Shown here in pieces: positions 7,485-16,241 of a DNA stretch of 64,000 nucleotides. How positions within the stretch are numbered: position 1 is the first letter of the stretch; every line of letters begins with the position of its first letter. Both the position numbers and the translations under genes were made by a program. The notes below the pieces were generated by a model. That model saw nothing but the letters and a program-made list of their open reading frames with translations. It was not told where the DNA came from and ran no database searches. This stretch comes from DATKUC01 sp964553615 (GTDB lineage Bacteria > Spirochaetota > Spirochaetia > DSM-27196 > DATKUC01), in the NCBI GenBank assembly GCA_964553615.1, contig CAZKMA010000005.1, positions 43,363 through 107,362 of the forward strand, in the 5' to 3' direction.

Positions 7485-8300
7485 ATGCTTCATGCCTTCA
7501 AGTATCTGGCTCCGGAATCACGCGAGGATCTGCTGTCCATTCTTGCGGAGCGTTCGTCGGCCGCAAGACTTCTGGCTGGTGGAACGGATCTTCTTGTCAA
7601 CGTCCGGAACGGTCTCATGAAACCCGATTTCGTCGTGAACGTGAAACGAGTCAAAGAGTTTCCGCACATCGAATGGAACCAGAAAACCGGACTAGTCATA
7701 GGTCCGACGGTGACAATCAACGAACTTCTCAAGGATGAATCGGTGCGCAGGTATTATCCGCTGCTGGCAGTCTGCGGGCACGATCTTGCATCCTACCAGA
7801 TCCGGAATCGTGCAACTGTCATCGGGAATGTAGTGAACGCATCACCCTGTTCCGACATGGCTCCCGCTCTCTTGTGTCTGGATGCAACGGCGGTTATTGC
7901 CTCGAAAGAGGCAACGCGCGAAGTCCCGTTCAGAGAGTTCTTTACCGGAGTCAAGAAGACGGTCGTGCAGCCGGATGAGATGCTTGAACGGATTCTTGTC
8001 CCGGCCGACTCGGCAAATGCGCGCGGGCTCTATCATAAGCTCAAGCGGATCAACGGTCACGACCTTGGGATCGTCGGAGTCGCACTCATGAAAAAAGATG
8101 GGGTAATGCGGCTGGGCATAAGTTCGGCGGCGCCCACACCGGTTCTCGTCGGCGATTTCAAAGAAGACGAAGACCCCGAACGGATCATAGCAGGAGCGCT
8201 TGACGCGATAAGTCCAATAAGCGACGTCCGTTGCACGAAGGAGTACCGCGAGTACATGGTCACGGTCTACATCCGCCGCCTTCTTGAGGAGGTGAAATAA
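7485..8300 (+). CDS. Xanthine dehydrogenase family protein, FAD-binding medium subunit
   Basis: 271 residues from ATG 7485, which has GGGAGG four bases before it; a longer frame from 7362 has no such support. The subunit carries FAD and passes electrons from the iron-sulfur subunit to the acceptor. The FAD-binding signature AGGTDLLV is at 31-38 and a second FAD segment, TVIGNVVNASPCSD, is near 106-119, followed by the C-terminal CO dehydrogenase flavoprotein domain. Its TAA overlaps the ATG of the small subunit (TAATG). The gene order FAD - 2Fe2S - molybdenum subunit is that of many bacterial purine hydroxylases. Linkage to a nucleobase permease and carbamoyl genes favours xanthine or a related purine as substrate, but other hydroxylases of this family look alike. 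Confidence 0.9.
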   Translation: MLHAFKYLAPESREDLLSILAERSSAARLLAGGTDLLVNVRNGLMKPDFVVNVKRVKEFPHIEWNQKTGLVIGPTVTINELLKDESVRRYYPLLAVCGHDLASYQIRNRATVIGNVVNASPCSDMAPALLCLDATAVIASKEATREVPFREFFTGVKKTVVQPDEMLERILVPADSANARGLYHKLKRINGHDLGIVGVALMKKDGVMRLGISSAAPTPVLVGDFKEDEDPERIIAGALDAISPISDVRCTKEYREYMVTVYIRRLLEEVK

Positions 8301-8785
8301 TGGAAATCAGGGTGATCGTAAATGGGGAAGAGTACCGGCGCAATGTCGCGGAAAACACAACCCTGCTGCACTTTCTTCGCGAAGACCTCGGGCTGACAGG
8401 CACCAAAGAAGGGTGCGGCGCGGGCGAATGCGGAGCGTGTACTGTGTTTCTTGACGGCAAGACGGTCAATTCCTGCATGGTCCTTGCTGTGGAAACTGAC
8501 GGATGCTCGGTGGAAACCGTCGAAGGAGAGGCGCGGGACGGCAAGCTCTCGGACATCCAGAATGCCTTTCACCAGCATCATGCCGTTCAATGCGGTTACT
8601 GTACCGCGGGAATGATCATGTCGGTGAAGGAGCTGCTGCACAACAATCCGAAGCCGTCGGTAGCGGAAATCAAGGACGGTATTGAGGGTAACTTCTGCCG
8701 GTGTACAGGATATCAACAGATCATCGAAGCAGTCCAGGATGTTTCCGGACAGCTCGAGAATAAGGGAGAGTTGCGACATGCGTAG
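8300..8785 (+). CDS. Xanthine dehydrogenase family protein, 2Fe-2S small subunit
   Basis: 161 residues, the usual size. The plant-ferredoxin-type cluster is held by Cys39, Cys44, Cys47 and Cys59 (GCGAGECGACTVF, VNSC), and the second, helical cluster by Cys98, Cys101, Cys133 and Cys135 (CGYCTAGM, FCRCTGY). Both clusters are complete, so the electron path from molybdenum to FAD is intact. The start overlaps the stop of the FAD subunit, and the stop (8783-8785) lies inside the start of the large subunit, so the three subunits are translationally coupled. Confidence 0.95.
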   Translation: MEIRVIVNGEEYRRNVAENTTLLHFLREDLGLTGTKEGCGAGECGACTVFLDGKTVNSCMVLAVETDGCSVETVEGEARDGKLSDIQNAFHQHHAVQCGYCTAGMIMSVKELLHNNPKPSVAEIKDGIEGNFCRCTGYQQIIEAVQDVSGQLENKGELRHA

Positions 8786-11234
8786 TCCCGCAAAGACCGG
8801 TAGCGAAAAACGAGTCGGCGCGGATGCATTACGGGTCGATTCGATAGAAAAACTCACCGGACAGGCAATGTACGTCAGTGACATGGCCCTCCCCGGGATG
8901 CTCCATGCGCAGGTAAAAAAGAGCCCGCATGCACGGGCAAAGATCAAACGCATTGATACAACGAAAGCTGCCGCACTTCCGGGTGTCCGGGCAATTCTGA
9001 CCGGCGAGGAACTGGACTATCGGCTCGGACTCTACGTCGTGGACAAGGACATACTTGCAAAACGAGACGTCCGCCACTACGGAGAGGCTGTTGCCGCCGT
9101 TGCCGCCGACACGCTTCTGATTGCCAGAACTGCAGTGGACCTCATCGAGGTGGAATACGAGGTGCTGAAGCCGGTCCTGAACCACATGGACGCGCTGGAG
9201 AAGGATGCGCCCCTCGTCCATCCTGAGCTCGGTACGTACGACTACGTCAAGGAGGTCTTTTCGCCGCAACCGGGAACGAACATAGCAAACCTGACAAAGC
9301 TGCGGAAGGGCGATGTCGAAAAAGGTTTTGCCGAATCAGAATGGATTGTCGAGCGGGAATACACCAATCCGTCGGTCCAGCATGTTCCGATGGAAACCCA
9401 CGTGACAATTGTGCAGTGGCAGGCGGGAGACAAGGTCACCATCTGGACGAGTGCTCAATCGCCCTTCACCGTGCGGAACCTCTTCTGTTACGCTTTCAAG
9501 CTGCCGCTGAACAACGTGCGCGTGTTGATCCCTCACGTGGGTGGAGGGTTCGGGGGCAAGGCCGGAATCCATCTCGAACCGCTTGTTGGATGCCTCTCCC
9601 GCAAGGCGGGCGGAAAACCGGTGAAATTCCAGGCTAGCCGCGAGGAAGAGTTCAGTCTCCTTCCGTGCCGCAGCGCGCTCACATACCGGATAAAGACGGG
9701 TGTGCGCTCCGATGGCAAGATCCTTGCGCAGCAGATGACCATGTACTGGGATGCGGGTGCGTACGCCGACTACGCGGTAAACGTGACCCGCGCATCGGGT
9801 TACTCCGCCGCCGGCCCCTACGAAATCCCGAACGCGTGGCTGGATGCGTACACCATCTACACAAACAAACCGTATGGCACCGCGTACCGGGGATTTGGTC
9901 ACGTAGAGTTTTTCTGGGGCCTTGAGCGACACATGGAGCTCGTCGCCGAGGCAATAGAAATGGACCCGCTTGAGTTTCGAAGGAAGAATGCGGTGCGCCC
10001 TGGTTCAATTACGCTGACAGGAGAAAAGATAACCGAACACACCGGCAATGTCCTGAAGTGCATTGACGCGGCGGCAACCGCGGTGGACTACGGCAGACTG
10101 ACAGCTTCAGAAAAAGCACGGGAAAAGAAAACCGGCTGGAAGATCGGGAAAGGAATTGCGGCGCTGCACAAGGCACCAGCGATGCCGCCGTTCACCGCGA
10201 GTGCAGTCATTGTGAAGATGAACAGTGACGGGTCGGTAAATGCGAACCTGGGGCTCACGGAAATTGGTCAGGGTTCGGCGACCGCAATTGCGCAGATTGT
10301 CGCCGAGCGGCTGGCCTTCCCGCTCGAGAAGGTGAAGGTCGCCGTGGAAAAGGATACCGATCGGGATCCGTACGACTGGCAGACCGTCGCATCCAAGGGG
10401 CTCATCCTTGCCGGGAACGCCGCCATCCTTGCGTGCGACGATCTGTTGAAGAACGCCTACGAAGTTGCGGGGCAGATATTGCGCGCGGCCCCGTGTGATC
10501 TGAACCACGACGGGGATCGAGTCTATGTGCGCCACAACCCGGAGCGGTCCGTTTCATTTGCGCAGATGGCGGTCGGTTATGCCTACCCGGACGGCAACGG
10601 TATCGGCGGCCCGCTCATCGGTGTCGGACGCTACATTGCGCAGGGGTTGTCGAATCTCGACAAGGAGACCGGACAGGGCTTACCGGCACTGGACTGGACC
10701 TATGGCGCTCACGGCATCGTTGTGGAGGTGGACATAGAGACCGGGGAGTTCCACATCCTGAAAGTAGCGTCGGTCTTCGACGTTGGAAATGCAATCAACC
10801 CGGCGATTGTCCGCGGCCAGTGTATCGGAGGCATGATTCAGGGTCTGGGTACCGCAGTATGCGAAGGATACATATATGATGACCAGGGCCATCTGCTCAA
10901 CCCTTCGTTCACCGACAACAAGATTCCGACCGCCCGCGATCTGCCGGATGAGATCGAAAGCATCGTTGTGGAAACGCCTCAGCTGGATGGGCCCTTCGGG
11001 GCGCGCGGCGTCGGAGAACATCCCATGATCTCCGTCGCCCCTGCGCTGGGAAACGCAATCCAGCAGGCGTCCGGTGCCGAGCTTCTCCACATGCCGATGC
11101 GATTTGAAGACGTGTGGCGGGCAATCCGGGAGAAGGAACCGATCGATAACTGGATTACCAAGAGCCCGACCGGTTCCTGCCGGTCTGCACCGGAACTGCG
11201 TACGCACTCACCGGACAAGGCGGCGGAGCCCTGA
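8778..11234 (+). CDS. Xanthine dehydrogenase family protein, molybdopterin-binding large subunit
   Basis: 818 residues from ATG 8778, preceded by GGGAGAG and overlapping the small-subunit stop by 8 bp. This is the molybdenum-cofactor subunit that hydroxylates the substrate with water-derived oxygen. Seen are the N-terminal a/b hammerhead domain (about 10-130), the glycine loop HVGGGFGGKAG (about 252-262), YRGFGHVEFFWGLE, the cofactor loop GLTEIGQGSATA, and GARGVGEHP (about 741-749) holding the catalytic glutamate. Length and domain order are normal. The next gene (DUF2877) converges on it after 43 bp. Substrate is inferred to be a purine from the nearby NCS2 permease and carbamoyl genes; nicotinate-, aldehyde- or quinoline-type hydroxylases of the same family cannot be excluded by eye. 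Confidence 0.9.
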   Translation: MRSPAKTGSEKRVGADALRVDSIEKLTGQAMYVSDMALPGMLHAQVKKSPHARAKIKRIDTTKAAALPGVRAILTGEELDYRLGLYVVDKDILAKRDVRHYGEAVAAVAADTLLIARTAVDLIEVEYEVLKPVLNHMDALEKDAPLVHPELGTYDYVKEVFSPQPGTNIANLTKLRKGDVEKGFAESEWIVEREYTNPSVQHVPMETHVTIVQWQAGDKVTIWTSAQSPFTVRNLFCYAFKLPLNNVRVLIPHVGGGFGGKAGIHLEPLVGCLSRKAGGKPVKFQASREEEFSLLPCRSALTYRIKTGVRSDGKILAQQMTMYWDAGAYADYAVNVTRASGYSAAGPYEIPNAWLDAYTIYTNKPYGTAYRGFGHVEFFWGLERHMELVAEAIEMDPLEFRRKNAVRPGSITLTGEKITEHTGNVLKCIDAAATAVDYGRLTASEKAREKKTGWKIGKGIAALHKAPAMPPFTASAVIVKMNSDGSVNANLGLTEIGQGSATAIAQIVAERLAFPLEKVKVAVEKDTDRDPYDWQTVASKGLILAGNAAILACDDLLKNAYEVAGQILRAAPCDLNHDGDRVYVRHNPERSVSFAQMAVGYAYPDGNGIGGPLIGVGRYIAQGLSNLDKETGQGLPALDWTYGAHGIVVEVDIETGEFHILKVASVFDVGNAINPAIVRGQCIGGMIQGLGTAVCEGYIYDDQGHLLNPSFTDNKIPTARDLPDEIESIVVETPQLDGPFGARGVGEHPMISVAPALGNAIQQASGAELLHMPMRFEDVWRAIREKEPIDNWITKSPTGSCRSAPELRTHSPDKAAEP

Positions 11235-11277
11235 GCCACGATGAAGTATTAACGAGCGTGTTGATATTTCATCCGTT

Positions 11278-12150
11278 TCAAGCGGTTTCCAGGTACCAGA
11301 GCAACCCCGAACATGCATCTGCGCCGGAAGTCTGCCCGTGCTTCAGAGCACGGGCTGCCGTAATTTGAAGCTGCCGCGGGTCCGTGGCCAGAAGAGAATC
11401 GGCAACTTCCAGCAGGTAGACTGGAAAGGAACCGGAAAGAGCGCCGGTGAGCAGAGTCCTTCCTCCGGCGCTTGTCCCATGCAGCGCGCCGAATATTCCG
11501 TCCTGCCATATCACCCGGCGCCGGATCCGACTGAAACCGTACAGGAACCGCAGGAAACGCTCCGCGAGAAGTGCGCCGGCAATAAAATCGTCCCCGGCAG
11601 GAGTGAATCCCTGACCAAGCCCGACCAGAGTCTCCAGCCGTACACTTCGTTTCCGTTCCTCACGATGGATGGTAGCTGCTGCGCTTCGACAGAACAGATT
11701 CGCTGATTCATTCAAAGAGAGAGCGCTGAAGAGGCTCTCCGGTGATGCATCCCGCGAGAGGATTTGCCGAAGCGCGGCGACATTCCGCCACACAGGCGCG
11801 GGCTGCACCGGTCGCGACGAGTGCGCACGGAACGACCTGAGAGATCCAGCGTAAAGCTGTACCCCGCTGAGGTTCAGAAGCAGAGATGGTGCCGAAAGCG
11901 TGTCCGCGCTACAGGCGGTTTGCATACCGGGCTTCAGATAACTCTTCAGCCTATCAAAGTCTCGCACCGATGATGTCTCAACGGCGAATGCGGTCATCGA
12001 ATCGTGATTACTGACTATTGATACGAGAACCCCGTCCGGCCGCGCGATGTTTATTGCCGTGGGGTACACCGCAAGCACCTCGCCTGTCCACTCGCCGCAT
12101 ACAACGTGAGTACCGACCTGGACCGGCGCCATGACGAGAGTGTTCACCAT
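11278..12150 (-). CDS. allH: DUF2877 protein, AllH (YlbF)-type subunit of oxamate carbamoyltransferase
   Basis: 290 residues from ATG 12150, five bases after the stop of the upstream gene; E. coli YlbF/AllH has about 270. The family hallmark LVGLGQGFTPAGDDFIAGAL (about 200-219) is intact, followed by GTSAGGRTLLTGAL and the C-terminal LKHGQTSGADACSGLLW. AllH is needed together with FdrA (AllF) and DUF1116 (AllG) for oxamate carbamoyltransferase in E. coli. Here it is separated from the other two subunits and encoded downstream of an NCS2 permease and two small membrane proteins, which is unusual. A longer frame from 12249 would overlap the upstream gene and is rejected. Confidence 0.88.
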   Translation of the reverse strand: MVNTLVMAPVQVGTHVVCGEWTGEVLAVYPTAINIARPDGVLVSIVSNHDSMTAFAVETSSVRDFDRLKSYLKPGMQTACSADTLSAPSLLLNLSGVQLYAGSLRSFRAHSSRPVQPAPVWRNVAALRQILSRDASPESLFSALSLNESANLFCRSAAATIHREERKRSVRLETLVGLGQGFTPAGDDFIAGALLAERFLRFLYGFSRIRRRVIWQDGIFGALHGTSAGGRTLLTGALSGSFPVYLLEVADSLLATDPRQLQITAARALKHGQTSGADACSGLLWYLETA

Positions 12151-12155
12151 TGAAC

Positions 12156-12665
12156 TCACAGGCCGCGTGGAGGTGCTTCGCTCTCCTCCGTCTGATCGCG
12201 AACCGGGACCGGTTTCTTCAAAATGGATTCCCGCATGACTCTGAGCCATCGATCCGGCATGGGAATCCGGAAGACGGCACTCACCTCTTGCCCGTGCTCG
12301 TCGGAAAACCGGATTGCTATTGCCTTCTGATACAGCAACTTCCCCTTGTGAGTCTGTACAATATCGATCCCACGCAGGGACGAGGCGGGAATTGAGACCT
12401 CTCGGTTTCTGAACCGCGCACGATAGTAGATGCGGTCTTTCAGCAGAACCAGAGCACCGGAACTGCGGGCAGGCCCTCCCGGTTCAGAGGAGAGGCCAAA
12501 ATAGCCCACACCGAAGCTCGTGGCAACTATGTCATTCCCCGGGAACTTCCGTTCAATACGACGGGACTCAACGCGGCGTGAAACGACAAGAAAGAGCACA
12601 ATCCCGAACAGAGCGGTGCAGAGAATGACCCACTCGAGCGTTGACATACTCATTGACCCAACCAT
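12156..12665 (-). CDS. Single-pass membrane protein of unknown function
   Basis: 169 residues. One strong membrane helix near the N-terminus (about 11-28, LEWVILCTALFGIVLFLVV) is followed by a basic stretch (SRRVESRRIERK) and a soluble domain rich in beta strands (LVLLKDRIYYRARFRN, VSIPASSLRGIDIV, AIAIRFSDEHG), a pattern like PH-type or YdbT-like domains. The ATG comes directly after the TAA of the gene upstream and has GAGG six bases before it. The DUF2877 gene starts five bases after its stop. I do not recognise the family. Position between the permease and allH suggests the same operon, but nothing in it points to catalysis. Confidence 0.7.
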   Translation of the reverse strand: MVGSMSMSTLEWVILCTALFGIVLFLVVSRRVESRRIERKFPGNDIVATSFGVGYFGLSSEPGGPARSSGALVLLKDRIYYRARFRNREVSIPASSLRGIDIVQTHKGKLLYQKAIAIRFSDEHGQEVSAVFRIPMPDRWLRVMRESILKKPVPVRDQTEESEAPPRGL

Positions 12666-13043
12666 TTACAGCCTCGACAAGTGCTTGAGCACACGATGTT
12701 TGGCAATCAGATGCAGCGGCCCGCGCGTGCTTCCAATCTCTTTGAGAAATGAAAGCGCAATCTCCTCTTCGCTCTTGCCCTTTTGGCGAAGCTTCCGGAT
12801 ATACCCGGAATTCGATTCGAGCATGCTCCTTAGCGGGCTCTCCCGTCGAATTGTATAGAGCGTAATTGCGAGCGCTCCAACCACTATACCAAGCCCAAGA
12901 GCTATTGTGACATCGTAGGATGGATCTTTGACCAGGAAGCGCAACAGTGAGTGTGGATTCCCGGCGTTCAGAATTGCATAGAACGCCGCGACCATGACTA
13001 TTACCAGGAGTCCGTACAGAACCCATTGAATTGACTGACGCAT
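12666..13043 (-). CDS. Two-helix membrane protein of unknown function
   Basis: 125 residues from ATG 13043; an in-frame TTG at 13055 is an alternative start and neither has a strong ribosome site. Two membrane helices (about 6-26, WVLYGLLVIVMVAAFYAIL; about 46-64, VTIALGLGIVVGALAITLY) flank a short loop, and the C-terminal 60 residues form a basic amphipathic region (YIRKLRQKGKSEEEIALSF) ending at the TAA that touches the next ATG. No family is recognised. It and its neighbour are probably partners, since their genes abut exactly. Confidence 0.65.
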   Translation of the reverse strand: MRQSIQWVLYGLLVIVMVAAFYAILNAGNPHSLLRFLVKDPSYDVTIALGLGIVVGALAITLYTIRRESPLRSMLESNSGYIRKLRQKGKSEEEIALSFLKEIGSTRGPLHLIAKHRVLKHLSRL

Positions 13044-13134
13044 AATTACACTCAAGGATGCATGGGAAACCGTTTGGCTTCAACCCGTCGGCAGATCCGG
13101 GTCAAAGCCGATGCAGTTCCGTCAGCATGTTGTT

Positions 13135-13154
13135 GGCGCCGCATACGCGGCGCC
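13135..13154 (-). terminator. Strong GC-rich hairpin after the permease gene
   Basis: GGCGCCGC-ATAC-GCGGCGCC is a perfect 8-bp stem with a 4-base loop, 10 bases past the permease stop. No T tract follows on the minus strand, so it may weaken rather than end transcription, or protect the permease message, and let a lower level reach the downstream small genes and allH. Confidence 0.5.
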
Positions 13155-13163
13155 CGGTTCATG

Positions 13164-14684
13164 TCAGAAAACCTTTCGTTCCTCTCCGACGGCCATTTTC
13201 TTCCACTCGATCTCGGCCTTGGCCCACGCTTCTTCGGTTGCCTCACTGTCCCAGACCGACAAACCACGATCCTGCCGCGTAGCACCAGGAATGAAGTTAT
13301 CCAGGATGAGACCGACGATCGCGGTTACCGACATGGCGGAGGTAAAGATTGCCTGGAGGATATTCCCGAGCACCTGCGCCACCGGACCTGCAGAGGCCCA
13401 GTTTATCGCGTGTGCCGAGAAGTATGCGCTCATGCTCAGACCTGCAAATAGACTTATCCCGATAATGAAAAGGTTTCGAGAGTTGTTCAAATTCACGAAT
13501 TGAAGATTGGAAAGACCGACCGCGGCGATCATTCCGAACAGTCCGACGTACATGGCACCCTTGACCGCATCAGGCAACGTTGCAAGAGCAGTGCTGAACT
13601 TTCCGAAAAGCGGGATTATCAGGATAACAATTGCACCTGCCCGGATAACGCGACGGCTTGCCACCCTCGTCAGACCGATTGCACCAATATTCTCGGAATA
13701 GGAGGTGGTTCCTGCGACGCTCTGAAATAGACCGGCAATGAAGCAGCCTATCCCTTCCGCCCCGAGACCACGGGAAATCATTTTCTCGGTAGGTACCGGT
13801 CCCTCGGAGATTCTCGAACAGGAATAGTAGTCCCCGATGGATTCGATCATTGATGCAAGATATCCGGCGAGCATGCCGAATGTACCGGCAACAAAAATGC
13901 CACCGAAGCTCGGAAATCCGTACTTGAACGGAATCATATGACGCAGAGTAATCCAGGGAGCCGCCCGCATTGCGGCAAGCCGGTCACCCAGAAGATACGC
14001 GCCGTTCGCCGGATCGATCCAGCCAAGCATTGAACCCACGAGCGCGCTGAGCCATCCGAACAGGACCGCAAGCAGCACGGGGAACAGCATGAACACACGC
14101 GAGACCCGAGCAAGAAGCTGGGAAAATATGATCAGAGCAAGGAGCGTCAGGATTGAGATAACCCAGTTACTTGCCATGGCGGGCACGCCGAGTGCAAAGA
14201 GCGACAGACCAATCATGGTTATTGTCGGTGCAATGACGACGGGACTTATGGCCCGCTTGATGTACCCCATGAGCCCGGTATATCCCAGGACAATCTCAAA
14301 CAGGGACGCGACCATGATGGCGATTGCCACCTGCTGGATCATGATCTCCCAGCCCAGGTTTTGCGCGCTCACCAGACCGATAATGGCGAACGTGGGCGGG
14401 AGGAAGGAAAACGAGCTTCCCTGGATGATCGGCAACCTGTTCCCGATGGGAGACTGCTGTATGAGGGTGGCGATGCCCATGCAGAAAAAGACAGTAGAGA
14501 TAATCAATGCCTGTTGCGCCACGGGAACCTTCATCGCACCGCCGACGATGAGCGGAACAAGAACTGTTGCTCCGAACATAGTCAGGTACTGCTGAATCCC
14601 GAGAAGAAACGCGAGGCCCCAGCGTGGACGACTTCCGATAGGGAAGATCACCCACCCTTTCGACGCTGAACTTACGTCACTCAT
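13164..14684 (-). CDS. NCS2 family xanthine/uracil permease
   Basis: 506 residues with about 14 membrane helices. Family marks are present: GIQQYLTMFGATVLVPLIVGG in the first helices, PIIQGSSFSFLPP (the TM3 strand of UraA-fold carriers), ASMIESIGDYYSCS (TM8, with the conserved glutamate of NCS2 carriers) and GTTSYSENIGAIGLTRVASR (TM10 glutamate motif). These two glutamates bind the nucleobase in known NCS2 proteins. It is a proton- or sodium-driven importer of xanthine, uric acid or uracil in the inner membrane. GGAGGAG precedes the ATG. Being near a purine-hydroxylase-type operon, it likely feeds that pathway with xanthine or urate. The C-terminal 30 residues are hydrophilic and not conserved. 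Confidence 0.92.
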   Translation of the reverse strand: MSDVSSASKGWVIFPIGSRPRWGLAFLLGIQQYLTMFGATVLVPLIVGGAMKVPVAQQALIISTVFFCMGIATLIQQSPIGNRLPIIQGSSFSFLPPTFAIIGLVSAQNLGWEIMIQQVAIAIMVASLFEIVLGYTGLMGYIKRAISPVVIAPTITMIGLSLFALGVPAMASNWVISILTLLALIIFSQLLARVSRVFMLFPVLLAVLFGWLSALVGSMLGWIDPANGAYLLGDRLAAMRAAPWITLRHMIPFKYGFPSFGGIFVAGTFGMLAGYLASMIESIGDYYSCSRISEGPVPTEKMISRGLGAEGIGCFIAGLFQSVAGTTSYSENIGAIGLTRVASRRVIRAGAIVILIIPLFGKFSTALATLPDAVKGAMYVGLFGMIAAVGLSNLQFVNLNNSRNLFIIGISLFAGLSMSAYFSAHAINWASAGPVAQVLGNILQAIFTSAMSVTAIVGLILDNFIPGATRQDRGLSVWDSEATEEAWAKAEIEWKKMAVGEERKVF

Positions 14685-15129
14685 CTGACTCCTCCATTTC
14701 GGGCCACTCTCACCTCGGCCGGTTAAGGCTTTGGCGGCCTGGGCCCATGTTGAGGTCCGGCCGGATTCCGCCCGGATCTTATGTACTGAACCCTTGACTC
14801 ACGAACACGAATACCGTTTCCGCCGAACAATTACCCGACAGTCGATCCGTGAAGTCCAGGAGTTCTTGCACCCGATTCAACGCCCGCATGGGCTTGTCGG
14901 TTGGGAATGTCAGTTGATCAACAAAGTTGTGTGGATATACCTCCGCCTTGGGCCCGCCGTCTGATCTATCTGAATGGGAAGGTAATTTCGATTTCCAGCC
15001 TTTATATACTATTGTATCAGAAGTCTTCAAAGAATCAAGGAAAATCTTTATTCTTCAATTCATCTGTTTGAGAAGTTCGATCTATATTTCCGAATAAAAA
15101 AGATATGATTTATCGGCCCGGCTACTCAG
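14685..15129 (-). promoter_or_regulatory. Long structured leader of the permease gene
   Basis: This 445-base stretch holds no convincing gene. The permease promoter is at its far end (15011-15038), so the message would have a leader of about 320 bases. The last 100 bases before the start are very GC-rich and can fold: GGACCTC near 14762-14756 pairs with GAGGT near 14717-14713, and CCGGCC occurs on both sides. A regulatory RNA is possible. I looked for purine, xanthine (NMT1) and guanidine riboswitch cores and could not match one. Confidence 0.35.
15011..15038 (-). promoter_or_regulatory. Promoter of the NCS2 permease operon
   Basis: On the minus strand, TTGATT (15038-15033) and TACAAT (15016-15011) are 16 bp apart and lie in an AT-rich island. 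Each box differs little from consensus. The start codon is some 320 bases downstream. Confidence 0.6.
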
Positions 15130-16155
15130 TCACGCTCTCTTGCCACGCTTCCTTCTCCCGGCGCGGGAACCGTGGCGCGACTCCACCGGCGGAGGAGGGG
15201 TTACGCCACTTCCAGTCAGTCGCAAGAACTCCGGCGGAATCTGTGTCTCGAAACGCATTATTTCACCGCTCGAGGGGTGATGAAAGACAAGGCGAAATGC
15301 GTGAAGGGCCACGCGGCCAATCGGGTCTCCCTTCGCGCCGTACTTCTTGTCTCCAACCACCGAGTGACCGAGCTCACGCATGTGCACGCGAATCTGGTTT
15401 TTCCGCCCTGTCTCGAGCTTGACCTCGAGCAGAGTAAACCGTTCGGTACCGCCAATCACTTCATAGTTCGTGACAGCCTTCTGGCCGCCTTCGGGTGTCG
15501 CGCTCGAGTGAACGTGAAATGTCTTGTTTTCCCGGAGCCACGTAGTAACGGTACCTTCCGGCTTTTCCACAACGCCCTCGACAACAACGAGATAGGCACG
15601 CTCCACGACCATATCGTTCCATTCGCTCTGGAGAGCCTGCTTCGCGTCGAAGGTCTTCGCATACATCATGATTCCGGACGCTTCCCGATCGAGACGATGA
15701 ACGACGAATACTCTCCTGCCCGGTCCCTGCAGTTTGACATGATCCCACAGCAGGCTGTTTGCGGTAACATCGTCTCCCTTGTCGGTGGAGATGGAAAGCA
15801 ATCCTGCCGGTTTCTCGATTACGATGATCGACTCATCCTCGAACAATATCCGTATGCCGGCCCGCGTCAACTCGTTGTGACCACCTGCCTCCCCGCCGCC
15901 TGCCGGTCGACTCACGGCAACCGTCTGCCCCTCACGGAGGGGGTGATCGAATTGTGAAGTGACCACGCCATCCACGGTAACGGCATGGTGTGTCAGAAGG
16001 GATTTCACCGCGTTCCTTCCCTGGCCGGGTAGCTCTGATCGCAGGAACTCGAGTAGCCCACCGGATTCATGCACCACGAAGATGAGTTGATGTCGGGACT
16101 TTTTCCCCCGGGCGGGCGGATCCGGCGGGGAGTGCTGATTGTGTGATCTACTCAT
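15130..16155 (-). CDS. RluA-family 23S rRNA/tRNA pseudouridine synthase
   Basis: 341 residues from ATG 16155, which has AGGAG five bases before it; an in-frame TTG at 16206 has none. The protein isomerises uridine to pseudouridine in structured RNA. It has an N-terminal S4-like RNA-binding domain (about 40-85, LRSELPGQGRNAVKSLLTHH), the catalytic domain with HRLDREASGIMMYAK containing the active-site aspartate, and GRKNQIRVHMRELGHSVVGD near the C-terminus. The C-terminal tail is basic (SRAGRRKRGKRA). RluA-type members modify 23S rRNA or tRNA; the exact site cannot be told from sequence alone. It is not obviously linked to its neighbours. Confidence 0.9.
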   Translation of the reverse strand: MSRSHNQHSPPDPPARGKKSRHQLIFVVHESGGLLEFLRSELPGQGRNAVKSLLTHHAVTVDGVVTSQFDHPLREGQTVAVSRPAGGGEAGGHNELTRAGIRILFEDESIIVIEKPAGLLSISTDKGDDVTANSLLWDHVKLQGPGRRVFVVHRLDREASGIMMYAKTFDAKQALQSEWNDMVVERAYLVVVEGVVEKPEGTVTTWLRENKTFHVHSSATPEGGQKAVTNYEVIGGTERFTLLEVKLETGRKNQIRVHMRELGHSVVGDKKYGAKGDPIGRVALHAFRLVFHHPSSGEIMRFETQIPPEFLRLTGSGVTPPPPVESRHGSRAGRRKRGKRA

Positions 16156-16241
16156 TGATACTCCTGAGTCTTCCGAGATTGTAGGGGCAATGCATCCCAT
16201 ACACAATAGCCTGCGGACTCGACCATTCCCTGCCGGCGCTA

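Noticed and set aside
14685..15010. Purine, NMT1 xanthine or guanidine riboswitch in the permease leader
   Set aside because: No recognisable core of these families was found by eye; only generic GC-rich pairing is seen, so it is reported as an unclassified leader.
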